DNA from: Flavimaricola marinus
GTDB taxonomy: Bacteria; Pseudomonadota; Alphaproteobacteria; Rhodobacterales; Rhodobacteraceae
NCBI RefSeq assembly: GCF_900184895.1
Contig: NZ_FXZK01000006.1
Coordinates: 62,001 to 126,000 of the forward strand
DNA length: 64,000 bases
Reading direction: 5' to 3'
Made by a program: the position numbers and the translations under genes. The notes under the pieces were generated by a model. That model was not told where the DNA came from. It saw only the letters and a program-made list of their open reading frames with translations, and did not search any database. Below are positions 51,906 to 61,272 of the stretch, one piece after another; the stretch's first letter is position 1; every line of letters begins with the position of its first letter.

Positions 51906-52796
51906 ATGACCAATACGGTCCGCACTGCCATATTTCCGGTCGCAGGGCTTGGGACTCGGTTCCTTCCTGCGACGAAAGCGACCCCGAAAGAGCTTTTGCC
52001 CGTCATCGATACACCGTTGATCCAGTATGCGATCGACGAAGCAAGAGAGGCGGGGATCGAGCGTATGATCTTTGTCAGTCATCCCTCGAAATCGGCCATC
52101 GAAAGGTATGTGATGGACGATGCAAAGCTGAGGGCTGACCTGCGCTCACGTGGCAAGACGGAAATTGCGGCCGAATTGGAAGACGCCGCGCTTTGCCCAA
52201 AGAACGACGACGTCATTTTCACTATGCAGAATGAGCCGCTCGGATTAGGTCATGCCGTGCTATGCGCGAAGGAATATGCTTTGGCTGGTCCGGTCGCCGT
52301 CATCTTGCCTGACGATTTGATCCTCGGAAAAGGCTGCATTGGTGAAATGATTGATGCCTATGCACAAGCCGGCGGGGGGCACTTGGTTGCGACGATGAAA
52401 GTGGCGCCCGAAGACGTTCAGAAATACGGCGTGCTTTCCGTCACCGAAGAGCTTGGGAATGTGTTGCGTGCCGACCGTATGGTTGAGAAACCGGAGCCTG
52501 CGGAGGCTCCGTCCCGTGATGCCGTGATCGGCCGATACGTGCTCGATGGGTCGATTTTTCAGGATCTGGAAACGCAGGCCCCTGGTGCGCTTGGTGAAAT
52601 CCAACTGACCGACGCCATCGCAAAAGGAGCCGAAAGAGTCGGTCTGGCCGGATTGCGGTTCTCGGGCCAACGGTTCGACTGCGGTTCTAAGGCCGGGATG
52701 CTCAAAGCAACCTTGCACCTCGCGTCGCAGGATCCGGAATGCGGAGATGTCTTGGATGCCTATGTTAACGCAATGTCGCGCCCCGCTGCGGCCTAA
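51906..52796 (+). CDS. galU: UTP-glucose-1-phosphate uridylyltransferase
   Basis: 296 aa, standard GalU. FPVAGLGTRFLPATKATPKE is the nucleotide-binding signature; FVSHPSKSAIE, LGHAVLCAKEYA, AVILPDDLIL and VEKPEPAEAPS are all as in family members. It makes UDP-glucose for glycans and possibly for the adjacent glucosyltransferase, although GgpS enzymes often prefer ADP-glucose. It is divergent from the gpsA operon and ends near a bidirectional hairpin. Confidence 0.95.
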   Translation: MTNTVRTAIFPVAGLGTRFLPATKATPKELLPVIDTPLIQYAIDEAREAGIERMIFVSHPSKSAIERYVMDDAKLRADLRSRGKTEIAAELEDAALCPKNDDVIFTMQNEPLGLGHAVLCAKEYALAGPVAVILPDDLILGKGCIGEMIDAYAQAGGGHLVATMKVAPEDVQKYGVLSVTEELGNVLRADRMVEKPEPAEAPSRDAVIGRYVLDGSIFQDLETQAPGALGEIQLTDAIAKGAERVGLAGLRFSGQRFDCGSKAGMLKATLHLASQDPECGDVLDAYVNAMSRPAAA

Positions 52797-52905
52797 TGTA
52801 AGTCGGTCGACGGACACCGCGTCCGGATAAGTGGGATCCAAAGGCGGTCGCATCAGACGAATCTTCGCTGAGAAACCTGCTTCGCTTGTCGTTTTGAAGG
52901 AAATG

Positions 52906-52941
52906 GAAGTCATCGGTCATGGCAATTGGCCGATGACTTTC
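52906..52941. terminator. Bidirectional hairpin between galU and adenine deaminase gene
   Basis: The left arm GAAGTCATCGGTCA (52906-52919) pairs with TGGCCGATGACTTTC (52927-52941) nearly throughout. It lies between convergent genes. The T-tract is short (CTTTCTATG), so efficiency is uncertain. Confidence 0.6.
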
Positions 52942-52952
52942 TATGACCGAAA

Positions 52953-54800
52953 CTACCAAACGATCGGATGCGCTTCCCCGGTTCGCACATTGACCAATCC
53001 CTGCGGGGCCGCTGCGGATGGTGCGACGAGATTCCAATGCCAAGGAGAGCACGTCAGTGTTGCAAACGCCAAGCGCTCTGGAAAACCCGGGCTCCATCTC
53101 GGATGGAAGCTTGGCTCATACATCCAGTTGACGGCCTGTCCGGCGCGGTAGAGCGCTTGCATGTCTTCCGCCAATTCTTCAGCCGGACGAGCGGTCATCA
53201 AGCCTGCGATCTCATAGGCGACCGTAGCTACGACATCTCCCTTGTGAACGAGGACCCAGCCTCCGTATTGTTGAGCGCAGGCATTGACGGCGGTCGCCAT
53301 TGCGGCATCCGAGGAGCCAACGCACCAGATATTGTGTTTGTCGTGCGCCATGGAGCAGCAGAGAGCCGTGTCGGGGTCGCTTGGTCCGCAACCTTTCCAG
53401 AACATGCGTGAGACGTCGCCGGCGCCGGAGAACCGGTCAACTATCGCGAATTTGGTAATCGATTGATCGGTATCGCGCTGAACCAGCCCATCCGAAACCG
53501 GCAATTCGCAAGTCAGGAATTCCTCGGTCCAATGGAATGGGCGCAAGACTGCGGCTTGCATGGTTGCCCTGTCAGGACTCGCGGCAATCTGAAAGTCCGC
53601 TTGGCTCAATTCGCGTCCGATCCGAATGGTATCCCGAGCCCACTTGGGCCAATCTATTTGCGGTATGTCAGCGATGTAGTTTGTGCCGCTGGAAACCTGC
53701 CGGCCATCCGCCCAAACCTCGGCAATCGAAAAGCTATCGACATCATCGAGTAATACGATGTCGGCAAAGCGGCCGGGCGAGACGCTTCCGACCCACTGTG
53801 TCACGCGCATATGCCTTGCCGGGTTAATCGTCACGAGTTGGATCGCGGTTTCGGGAGACAACCCCGCATCGATCGCCATTCGTACATTGCGGTCTGTGGC
53901 ACCGGACTCAAGGACCTCGGACGCAGGGCGGTCGTCGGTTGCCAAGGCAACCTGGCTCCAGTCGGTGAGACCACGCTCGATCAGGCCGGCGATAATCTCC
54001 GGCCCCGTATGAATACGGATTTCGAGGAATAGGCCAGCCTGCAGTTTGGCAAAGGCTTCCTCGGCGGTCCAAGCTTCATGGTCCGACGCAAGACCAGCGG
54101 CGGCAAACGCATTAATGCCCGGCAGATCACGGATCCCGGCGCCGTGTCCCTCGACCACGCCTCTGGAATTCCAAGTTGCTTCAATCATCGACCACAATCG
54201 CTCGTGAGCTGGATTCCTTGGATCAGCAACCGCGGGCCAGTCCATGACTTCGTCTAGTCCCGCAACCAGCGGGCTTTCAGCCATGAACCGACTTTGATCA
54301 TTACCGTCGAGCCACGCCCCGTGTTCCCATGCGGTCGGTGGCACCGCTGAGCCGGGCAATGGAAATATCTTTAACGGTGAGCCTTTTCGACGCGGGGCAA
54401 GCCAGAAATCAAGGGTTCGCCCCGGCAAGACATTTGACAATTCATGGCTCGCTTCGCAGGTCCAGGTATTGCCATGGGGTACGACAAGTGCAGCTTCGTA
54501 TTCCGGGGTAACGTGGCTGGATTCGATGTGTTTGTGCACTTCACCAAGTCCTGGCACGGCCGCAAGACCCGGACGCTCTATGATCTCGCGGGCGATTCCC
54601 GCAAAGCTCCCCCTCGGGCCGACGTGGGCTATGCGACCGTCCTTGATCGCGATTTCGACGTCTTCGCGCCACAACCCGCTGTTTGTGTCGAGCAGGCGGG
54701 CAGGGCGCAAAAGGAGATCGGCTTCGGTCTGACCTAGCGCGACAGCGATGAGGCTCTGACGCAGCGCGACTTCGTATTTGGCGGAGAACTCCTCGGTCAT
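52953..54800 (-). CDS. Adenine deaminase-like amidohydrolase (variant metal-site motif)
   Basis: 615 aa, close to bacterial adenine deaminases. HIESSHVTPE (residues 91-100), PHGNTW, SHELSNVLPG, VVEGHGAGIRDLPG, GLASDHEAW and ALATDDRPASE follow the family order, and AHDKHNIWCVGSSD matches the C-terminal domain. Departures are Glu87 for Asp in the usual D-A-H-V-H motif (here EVHKH), SHE for PHE, and PGSAVPPTAWEH for the PSxVPAT loop. It may deaminate adenine or a modified purine. It overlaps the phosphoribosyltransferase gene by four bases, so salvage is coupled. Confidence 0.8.
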   Translation of the reverse strand: MTEEFSAKYEVALRQSLIAVALGQTEADLLLRPARLLDTNSGLWREDVEIAIKDGRIAHVGPRGSFAGIAREIIERPGLAAVPGLGEVHKHIESSHVTPEYEAALVVPHGNTWTCEASHELSNVLPGRTLDFWLAPRRKGSPLKIFPLPGSAVPPTAWEHGAWLDGNDQSRFMAESPLVAGLDEVMDWPAVADPRNPAHERLWSMIEATWNSRGVVEGHGAGIRDLPGINAFAAAGLASDHEAWTAEEAFAKLQAGLFLEIRIHTGPEIIAGLIERGLTDWSQVALATDDRPASEVLESGATDRNVRMAIDAGLSPETAIQLVTINPARHMRVTQWVGSVSPGRFADIVLLDDVDSFSIAEVWADGRQVSSGTNYIADIPQIDWPKWARDTIRIGRELSQADFQIAASPDRATMQAAVLRPFHWTEEFLTCELPVSDGLVQRDTDQSITKFAIVDRFSGAGDVSRMFWKGCGPSDPDTALCCSMAHDKHNIWCVGSSDAAMATAVNACAQQYGGWVLVHKGDVVATVAYEIAGLMTARPAEELAEDMQALYRAGQAVNWMYEPSFHPRWSPGFPERLAFATLTCSPWHWNLVAPSAAAPQGLVNVRTGEAHPIVW

Positions 54801-55432
54801 TCGGTTGCTCCTTTCGGCGGGAGGATGGGGGTCCGGATTGCGCCCAGTACCGGTATGTTGCGAACGTGATCCCGCCAGCCTTCACCTTGGAGCATCGCGG
54901 CGCCGATAGAGGACGGTGACACATTCACGAGGTCCAGAAGGCTCAGAACAGATGCCATCGAGCTTCCGGAGGACAGAACGTCATCAATGACAGCAACTCG
55001 CCCTTTCAGGAGAGGCCGCATACGTGGATCGATATATAACCGTTTTCCGCCTCCGGGCGTGGTAATTGATTTCAAGGGGACTGACAGGGCTTCGTCGTAC
55101 CAGAATTTGCGTGATGTCCCGAGAGGAACGAGCCGGCTGTGGCCCAGCCTTCGTGCTACTCCCTCGGCGACAGGGAGACCAAGTGTCGGCACGCCGATGA
55201 TGACATCCGGTCTATAGTCATTTAGCGATGACGCGAGCACATCGCATAGCATGTCGAGCACGACGAAACTTGCTTGGTTCACGATGAGCGACGCGACCCT
55301 GCGGCCATTGTCGAGCGTGCGGATTGGAAGCAGCAACTGGCTTTTACCCAAAGCGGCGGCAAACGTCTCGCCATCGTGTTGGACACCGGGTTCCAGATCG
55401 GTATGCAAGGTTTGCCAGACATCAAGTCTCAT
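54797..55432 (-). CDS. Purine-type phosphoribosyltransferase
   Basis: 211 aa. The PRPP-binding motif VAVIDDVLSSGSSM is at residues ~146-159, and PDVIIGVPTLGLPVAEGVA provides the first PRPP loop. The layout is that of adenine/xanthine phosphoribosyltransferases. It would convert a free purine base to its nucleotide. It is upstream of, and translationally coupled to, the adenine deaminase-like gene. Base preference cannot be read from sequence. Confidence 0.8.
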   Translation of the reverse strand: MRLDVWQTLHTDLEPGVQHDGETFAAALGKSQLLLPIRTLDNGRRVASLIVNQASFVVLDMLCDVLASSLNDYRPDVIIGVPTLGLPVAEGVARRLGHSRLVPLGTSRKFWYDEALSVPLKSITTPGGGKRLYIDPRMRPLLKGRVAVIDDVLSSGSSMASVLSLLDLVNVSPSSIGAAMLQGEGWRDHVRNIPVLGAIRTPILPPKGATE

Positions 55433-55500
55433 ATCGCTCCCCCTTGGTGGTTTGAATTCGGTGAGATAACTTTGGTCAAGATAAAAGCGGAGTGCGCCAG

Positions 55501-56652
55501 ATGGATGCCAACGTCCTCGAAAATCTCACGAATTTGCGCAGGGACCTGCATCAGCATCCCGAACTGGGCTTTGAAGAGACCAGAACATCCGAGATCGTCG
55601 CACGTCGGCTTGTCGATGCCGGGTTTGATGTGACCAAGGGATTGGGCGGCACAGGAGTGGTGGGCACCTTGCGCAAGGGGAGCGGCAACCGCGCCATCCT
55701 TTTGCGTGCCGACATGGATGCCTTGGCCATGCATGAAGAAACCGGGCTGCAGTATGCATCGACCGTATCGGGCAAGATGCATGCCTGTGGCCACGACGGG
55801 CACACGACTATGTTGCTCGGCGCCGCTGAACAACTGGCGAACCAACCATTTTCGGGAGTCGTTCATCTGGTTTTTCAGCCCGCAGAGGAGGGCCGTGGTG
55901 GTGCGGCGGCCATGATCACGGACGGCTTCTTTGACCGGTTTCCGGTAGATGCCGCTTACGGATTGCACAACATGCCGGGGCTGGCTCTTGGTGAAATCGC
56001 TGCCGTGGAGGGGCCGCAACTTGCGTCTTCGGATCATTGGCATGTCACTTTCAAGGGCATCGGCAGCCATGGTGCCAAGCCGCATCAGGGGCGAGATGCC
56101 GTTACTGCATCTGCAGTATTCCTGACACAGGTTCATACGATCGTCGCTCGAGAAGTCGACCCATTGGAACCAGCGGTCGTATCTGCCTGTGCGCTGGGCG
56201 CGGGCGATTTTGCGGCGCTCAATGTCATCCCGGAAACCGTGAAAATCGGTGGAACCGCGCGTGCATACTGCGCGCCGGTGCGTGATCAACTGGAAGCGGC
56301 CATTGGTCGGCACGCAAAAGGTGTGGCGGAAAGCTTTGGAATTGAAGTCGACTACGATTTTACTCGTCGAATCCCTCCGGTGGTCAATGCCAAAGTGCCG
56401 ACCGCAATCGCTCAGAAAGCTGTCAGATCGGCCTTGGGCGACGAAGCCTTGCACACGACATTTCCGCCTTCGACAGCCGGGGACGACTTCGCCGAATTCG
56501 GAGCCCGCGTTCCCGGAGCCTATGTCTGGTTGGGAATGGGGCCGGCACGACATAACGGGCAACACCACGGGACGGGCTATGATTTCAACGATGCCTGTAT
56601 TCCGCATGGTGTGGCCTTTTGGTGCGCCGTCGTGGCGGAAGAATTGGGCTGA
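55501..56652 (+). CDS. M20 family amidohydrolase (aminoacylase/hippurate hydrolase-like)
   Basis: About 383 aa. LRRDLHQHPELGFEE, the metal motif HACGHDGHTTM (Cys96, His98, His101), FQPAEEG (catalytic/metal Glu129-130) and GIGSHGAKPHQG in the lid domain are canonical for M20D. It hydrolyses N-acyl amino acids or similar amides. ATG 55501 follows CGGAG. It stands alone on the plus strand between two minus-strand operons and ends immediately beside the nucleoside hydrolase stop. Confidence 0.92.
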   Translation: MDANVLENLTNLRRDLHQHPELGFEETRTSEIVARRLVDAGFDVTKGLGGTGVVGTLRKGSGNRAILLRADMDALAMHEETGLQYASTVSGKMHACGHDGHTTMLLGAAEQLANQPFSGVVHLVFQPAEEGRGGAAAMITDGFFDRFPVDAAYGLHNMPGLALGEIAAVEGPQLASSDHWHVTFKGIGSHGAKPHQGRDAVTASAVFLTQVHTIVAREVDPLEPAVVSACALGAGDFAALNVIPETVKIGGTARAYCAPVRDQLEAAIGRHAKGVAESFGIEVDYDFTRRIPPVVNAKVPTAIAQKAVRSALGDEALHTTFPPSTAGDDFAEFGARVPGAYVWLGMGPARHNGQHHGTGYDFNDACIPHGVAFWCAVVAEELG

Positions 56653-57531
56653 CTAAAGCGACAACCCTCGCCGAAGTTCGTCCCGCAACGAGGAGGCGTC
56701 GAGCTTCATCGCTACCTTGATTTCATTTGGTCCTGCTTCAAGCGCGCCGGTCAATCGGTCGACGGAGAGAAGTCGAGTTTCGACCTCGAAGAGCTCCGGT
56801 CTGGAGTAGTATAGCGGGACGCATGGGTCGTGCAGCGGCCGGCTCTTCTGGCTCGTTGACGCGTCGAAATACGCTTCAATCAACGCCGCTGTGGCGGCCG
56901 CCGCTGGCCGATCAGCGACGCGCAATGCTGCGACATAATCTGCATCCGCACGGATTTGGCGCGTCGCGTCCAGCGGTATCAGGGTCAGATCAAGGCCGGC
57001 AGAAAGAACGATGTCGGCGGCATGGGCATCATGCGCCAAGTTGAATTCTGCGCGCGCCCCGGCATTTCCGGGCTCGTCCAACGCGCCGCCCATAGCAATT
57101 ACACGCCCGAGACGTTTGGCACAGTCAGGGGCCATGTCGATAAGCTGGGCGAGGTTTGTCAGCGGGCCGAGGCAAAAGAGTGTGATTGCGCCCGGCTCAT
57201 GGGTGTTGACCAAGTCGATCATCGCGTCAACTGCACCGATCGTGCTTGATGGGGTTGCCGGTTCCGGAAACGCAACGCCCCCGAGGCCGTCGTCTCCATG
57301 AATACCGATCTCTGGTTTTGCGTCGCCGTGCAATGGAGCATCTGCGCCTGCATGAATGGGCAAATCGCGTCCAGCGACAGCCAGAACTCGCGCGGCGTTT
57401 CCGGTCGTGACGGAAAGGCCGAGGTTTCCTGCCACGGTGGTGATGGCGACGATGTCCTGACCAGACCTGAGCGCATAGAGCAGAGCAATCGCATCATCTA
57501 TGCCAGGATCGGTATCAATGATTATTGTCAT
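56653..57531 (-). CDS. Nucleoside hydrolase (IunH family)
   Basis: 292 aa. The calcium-binding DTDPGIDDA at residues 6-14, FCLGPLTNLAQ, MGGALDEPGNAGARAEFN and HDPCVPLYY are all present. It splits ribonucleosides into ribose and base. It is the last gene of the seven-gene importer operon and overlaps the upstream dipeptidase gene by four bases. It is the clearest clue that the operon handles nucleosides. Confidence 0.92.
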   Translation of the reverse strand: MTIIIDTDPGIDDAIALLYALRSGQDIVAITTVAGNLGLSVTTGNAARVLAVAGRDLPIHAGADAPLHGDAKPEIGIHGDDGLGGVAFPEPATPSSTIGAVDAMIDLVNTHEPGAITLFCLGPLTNLAQLIDMAPDCAKRLGRVIAMGGALDEPGNAGARAEFNLAHDAHAADIVLSAGLDLTLIPLDATRQIRADADYVAALRVADRPAAAATAALIEAYFDASTSQKSRPLHDPCVPLYYSRPELFEVETRLLSVDRLTGALEAGPNEIKVAMKLDASSLRDELRRGLSL

Positions 57532-58889
57532 TTCGCGATCGCTTCCAGAATACGCACCCAGCTTCGCATTCCACCGTGAAAGCTGGACAGATCGTATTTC
57601 TCGTTCGGGCTGTGAATGCGATTGTCAAACCGCGCAAAGCCGACAAGTAGTGCATCGACACCCAAGTGCTCCTTCAGAGCTCCGATGATCGGGATTGATC
57701 CTCCGGTGCCACAAGTTGTCGACTGCCCCCATTCAGCTTCCAGAGCTTGCAGTGTCGGTCCAAGATACGGGTTCGAGGCGTCCATAGCCCACGCCGGGGA
57801 TAGACCGTGATCCGAGAATTCGACAGAACAATCAGCAGGTATTCGATTGCGAACGAAGGCCTGGAAGCTTTCGCGGACTAGGACAGGATCCTGTCCCGCC
57901 GCCAATCGGAAAGATAGCTTGGCATGCGCCTCACAGGGGATCACGGTCTTGAATCCTGGGGCGGTATAGCCTCCCCATATGCCATGGATTTCGCAGGATG
58001 GCCGCGCCCAGACTTGTGCCAACACAGACTGGTCGGCTTCACCTGCCGGTACAGACAAGCCGACGTTGGACAGAAACCCCGCCTCGTCGAAGGCAAGGTT
58101 TCCCCAACTGGCTGGGGGCGGCACGACGCCATCATAGAAGCCCGGTAGCGAGACACCGCCATCGTCGGATCTCAGCGCTGCCAAGACATCGGCGAGGACG
58201 GCGAGTGCATTCGCTGCAGCATTGCCGAACATTCCCGAATGCAAATCCCGGTCGCCGGCCCGAATGGTCAGCTCTTGTCCGACGAGCCCGCGAAACATCG
58301 TCGTAACCGCGGGCGTATCCCGATCCCACATATCTGTATCGCAGACGAGGATTACGTCACACGTCAGGTCTTTGGCCGCCTTGGCCAGAAAACCGGGAAG
58401 CGACCGAGAACCGCTCTCCTCCTCGCCCTCGAACAGAAAGCTCACTCTTAGGGGGAGAGCCCCCTCCGTCTCTATGATAGCGCGACAGGCTTCGACAAAA
58501 GTCATCAAAGCGCCCTTGTCGTCAGATGCGCCGCGACCGGTGATGTGTTTGTCGTCGCCAGCGTCGCGCAGTGTCGGTTCAAACGGATCTGTTACCCACA
58601 AGTCGAGCGGGTCTGGCGGCTGAACGTCGTAGTGGCCATAGAACAGGACATGCGGTGCATCCTGAGGGCCGGGCAAATGGCCCGTGACCATGGGATGCCC
58701 TGTGGTGGCATGAACTTGCGCGTCGGCTCCCATGTCTCGTAGCGTCTGGGCCAACCAATCAGCGGCCTTCCGAACATCCGCGGCGTGGTCGGGATCAGTC
58801 GAAACCGACGGGATACGAATGAATTCGAACAGGCGCTCCAGTCGTTGGTCCAGTGTGGAGTCGATGTGATCAAGTGTGCTTTGGGTCAT
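57528..58889 (-). CDS. M20 family dipeptidase/deacylase
   Basis: 453 aa. LFYGHYDVQPP (zinc His and Asp), GRGASDDKGALMTFVEA (bridging Asp), FEGEEESGS (catalytic and zinc Glu) and the C-terminal SIPIIGALKEHLG are standard for the CNDP/PepV-like M20 branch. It likely cleaves a dipeptide-like or N-acyl bond in an imported compound. It is coupled to both neighbours by four-base overlaps. Confidence 0.9.
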   Translation of the reverse strand: MTQSTLDHIDSTLDQRLERLFEFIRIPSVSTDPDHAADVRKAADWLAQTLRDMGADAQVHATTGHPMVTGHLPGPQDAPHVLFYGHYDVQPPDPLDLWVTDPFEPTLRDAGDDKHITGRGASDDKGALMTFVEACRAIIETEGALPLRVSFLFEGEEESGSRSLPGFLAKAAKDLTCDVILVCDTDMWDRDTPAVTTMFRGLVGQELTIRAGDRDLHSGMFGNAAANALAVLADVLAALRSDDGGVSLPGFYDGVVPPPASWGNLAFDEAGFLSNVGLSVPAGEADQSVLAQVWARPSCEIHGIWGGYTAPGFKTVIPCEAHAKLSFRLAAGQDPVLVRESFQAFVRNRIPADCSVEFSDHGLSPAWAMDASNPYLGPTLQALEAEWGQSTTCGTGGSIPIIGALKEHLGVDALLVGFARFDNRIHSPNEKYDLSSFHGGMRSWVRILEAIAK

Positions 58890-60208
58890 CGAGCGGCCTC
58901 GTCAATAATTCGGATCTGTCGGGAAAAGCGCCCGGCGATTTGCAGTGCGTCGGCCAGCGTCTTGTCTGTGTCGAGCGTTTGTACTTCGCGATCCTGCATG
59001 AGCCAGCGCCCCGCAACCATCGTGCCCACGACATCGGTTGGAATCGCCGCAAACACCAGCATCGACCAAATGTCGTAAATCGGGTGCAGGCGTGGATCGG
59101 CCATGGAAACGCGGATGAGGTCAGCCTGCTTTCCAATCTCGATCGAACCGATCAGGTGACCGAGCCCAATAACTTCAGCCGCTTCAATTGTGGCCATGCG
59201 CACGACGTCTTGGCAGGGGAGGGCGCCTCGCGTCCCGGCCGCTATTTTCTGGAACATCGTGGCAGGCGCCATCTGCGCAAAGAGGTCCAGCGTGTTGCCG
59301 GACATCGGTCCATCCGTTGCCAAACCGACGGCGATGTTTCGCTTTCGCATGGTCAGAACCGGTGCGATGCCTCGACCAGCCTTACCATTTGAGCGCGCAT
59401 TATGTGCCACGCCGACATCTCGTTCGGCGATCAGGTCCAAATCGGATTCTGTCGGATACATGACGTGGGCTGCGATCAGCGTCGGCCGAAGCAGCCCGGT
59501 TTTGTCAGCGAGTTCGACCGTGGTGCAACCGTGCTCCTTTTGTGCCCAGGCAATCTCGTCGCGGGTTTCGGCAAGATGCATCTGAACCGGCAAACCCGTT
59601 CTATCCGCCCACTCCGCAACGCGGGACATGACCTCTGGGCCGGTCGAATACGGAGCATGAGGTGCGGCAGACGCAACGATGAGAGGATGATCGGCAAACT
59701 TCTCGGTCAGTGCATCAAGCCTTGCAAAGCCCTCATCCATCGTCGAATGATCCGGCGCCGCGAAATTCGCCAGTGTCTGCCCGACGATCCCGCGCAGTCC
59801 GCTTTCATGAAGAACATCGCCGACCCGATCCTCGAAATAATACATGTCGGCAATGGTGGTGACCCCGGCTCTAATGGATTCGAGTGCGCCCAACCGAGTG
59901 CCGATTTCGACCGCATTCGCGTCCACCAATGCCCGCTCGAGCGGGAGAATATACCGAAACAACCGATCGTCGACGTCCTCGCCAAGTCCACGGAAGAGGG
60001 TCATCGGCAAATGGCAATGGGAGTTGACCATACCCGGCATAACGAGATCGCCACCCATGTCTTCATGGTCGGCATCTGCATACTCAGCCGGCGGCTCGCC
60101 AATGCCCATCGCTTCGATTTGGTCGCCGTCGATTGCGATCCAGCCATTCTCGACGTCTTGCATCGCCGCATCCATCGGGAGGATACGTGCGTTTCTGAGG
60201 ATGATCAC
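58886..60208 (-). CDS. Amidohydrolase, MtaD/SsnA-like (methylthioadenosine/adenosylhomocysteine deaminase family)
   Basis: About 440 aa. NSHCHLPMTLFRG (metal HxH), VQMHLAETRDEI (His and Glu), IAAHVMYPTESDLDLIAE (His) and GLATDGPMSGN (Asp) all match the deaminase group. NARSNGKAGRGIAPV replaces the family NPxSNLKLASG, so specificity may differ. The group deaminates adenosine-like or related heterocyclic amines. GTG 60208 overlaps the ATPase stop (GTGA) with GAGG five bases upstream; an ATG at 60235 would overlap by 31 bases. Confidence 0.85.
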   Translation of the reverse strand: MIILRNARILPMDAAMQDVENGWIAIDGDQIEAMGIGEPPAEYADADHEDMGGDLVMPGMVNSHCHLPMTLFRGLGEDVDDRLFRYILPLERALVDANAVEIGTRLGALESIRAGVTTIADMYYFEDRVGDVLHESGLRGIVGQTLANFAAPDHSTMDEGFARLDALTEKFADHPLIVASAAPHAPYSTGPEVMSRVAEWADRTGLPVQMHLAETRDEIAWAQKEHGCTTVELADKTGLLRPTLIAAHVMYPTESDLDLIAERDVGVAHNARSNGKAGRGIAPVLTMRKRNIAVGLATDGPMSGNTLDLFAQMAPATMFQKIAAGTRGALPCQDVVRMATIEAAEVIGLGHLIGSIEIGKQADLIRVSMADPRLHPIYDIWSMLVFAAIPTDVVGTMVAGRWLMQDREVQTLDTDKTLADALQIAGRFSRQIRIIDEAAR

Positions 60209-61272
60209 TTGGCCTCGCGTGGCAAAAGGCAGCATTGCTCAGGCTGCGGAATGAGCGTCACTATCTCACCCTCTTCTCGTGGTGTCCCAAGCGGGCCGTT
60301 GGCCTTGACCGGCCCTGCGGTTGTATCGCACTGATATTGGTATGCACGACCGAGGTAGGTGCGAAGCCCCAGCTTCGCGGGTAGGCCATCGGTTCTGTCC
60401 GCTGTATCGACGAGCAGGCCTTCCGGTCGGGATGCCAATACGAATTCCTGCGCAGGCACCGTGTAGTGTTGCTTGGGCAAATCGATCATCCCCCCGCCTT
60501 CGATTTCGGCGCGGACTGCATCTCCGGCTTCGGCCACGGCGCGCATCGGGATCACGTTCTCGAAGCCGACAAAATCGGCGACGAACAGGTTCGCGGGTCG
60601 CGAGTATAGCACTTCGGGCGTGTCGAGTTGCATGATCCGGCCCGCGTTCATGATCGCGACGCGATCAGAGATGCTGAAAGCTTCTTCTTGATCGTGCGTC
60701 ACATAGAGCGCGGTCGTGCCATTGATTTGCTGAAGCCGACGGATTTCCACCCGCATATCGACGCGCAACTTGGCATCCAGATTCGACAAGGGTTCATCAA
60801 ACATCAAGAGGCGCGGCTCGATGACCAGTGCACGTGCGAGGGCAACGCGTTGACGCTGACCGCCGGAGAGGTTCGCTTGAAACCTGTCGGCAAACCCGGC
60901 CAATCCGACCCGTTCGATCATCTCGTCGGCTTTGCGTTGACGTGCCGCACGTCCCTCGCCGCGCTGTTTGAGACCGAACGCCACGTTGTCCCGCACAGAT
61001 AGATGCGGGAATAGCGCATAGGTTTGAAACACCAGCCCGATATCACGAGAGTGGGCAGGCAGACGGGTCAGGTCAGTCTCACCCAGTTTTATCCGGCCGG
61101 ACGTGGGCTCCAAGAAGCCAGCCACGAGACGGAGCGTCGTCGTCTTGCCGCAGCCGGATGCACCTAGAAGCGAAACGAGCTCGCCTTCCGCCACGTGGAG
61201 CGAAAGGTCTTCGAGCACCTTGGTGTTGCCATAGTGGGCGGTGACGTCTGAAAGGTCTAGGGATACGGTCAT
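60205..61272 (-). CDS. ABC transporter ATP-binding protein, PotA type
   Basis: 355 aa. Walker A LLGASGCGKTTTLRL is near residues 36-50; VFQTYALFPHLSVRDNVAFG, LSGGQRQRVALARAL, LLMFDEPLSNLDAKLR and VTHDQEEAF follow. A TOBE-type C-terminal domain follows (about residues 280-350). It energises the permease pair encoded just upstream, and overlaps the PotC-type gene by four bases. Confidence 0.93.
   Translation of the reverse strand: MTVSLDLSDVTAHYGNTKVLEDLSLHVAEGELVSLLGASGCGKTTTLRLVAGFLEPTSGRIKLGETDLTRLPAHSRDIGLVFQTYALFPHLSVRDNVAFGLKQRGEGRAARQRKADEMIERVGLAGFADRFQANLSGGQRQRVALARALVIEPRLLMFDEPLSNLDAKLRVDMRVEIRRLQQINGTTALYVTHDQEEAFSISDRVAIMNAGRIMQLDTPEVLYSRPANLFVADFVGFENVIPMRAVAEAGDAVRAEIEGGGMIDLPKQHYTVPAQEFVLASRPEGLLVDTADRTDGLPAKLGLRTYLGRAYQYQCDTTAGPVKANGPLGTPREEGEIVTLIPQPEQCCLLPREAK

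Noticed and set aside
55429-56607. 392-codon antisense frame over the M20 amidohydrolase
   Set aside because: The plus strand carries all M20 metal motifs; the antisense product is a codon-bias shadow.
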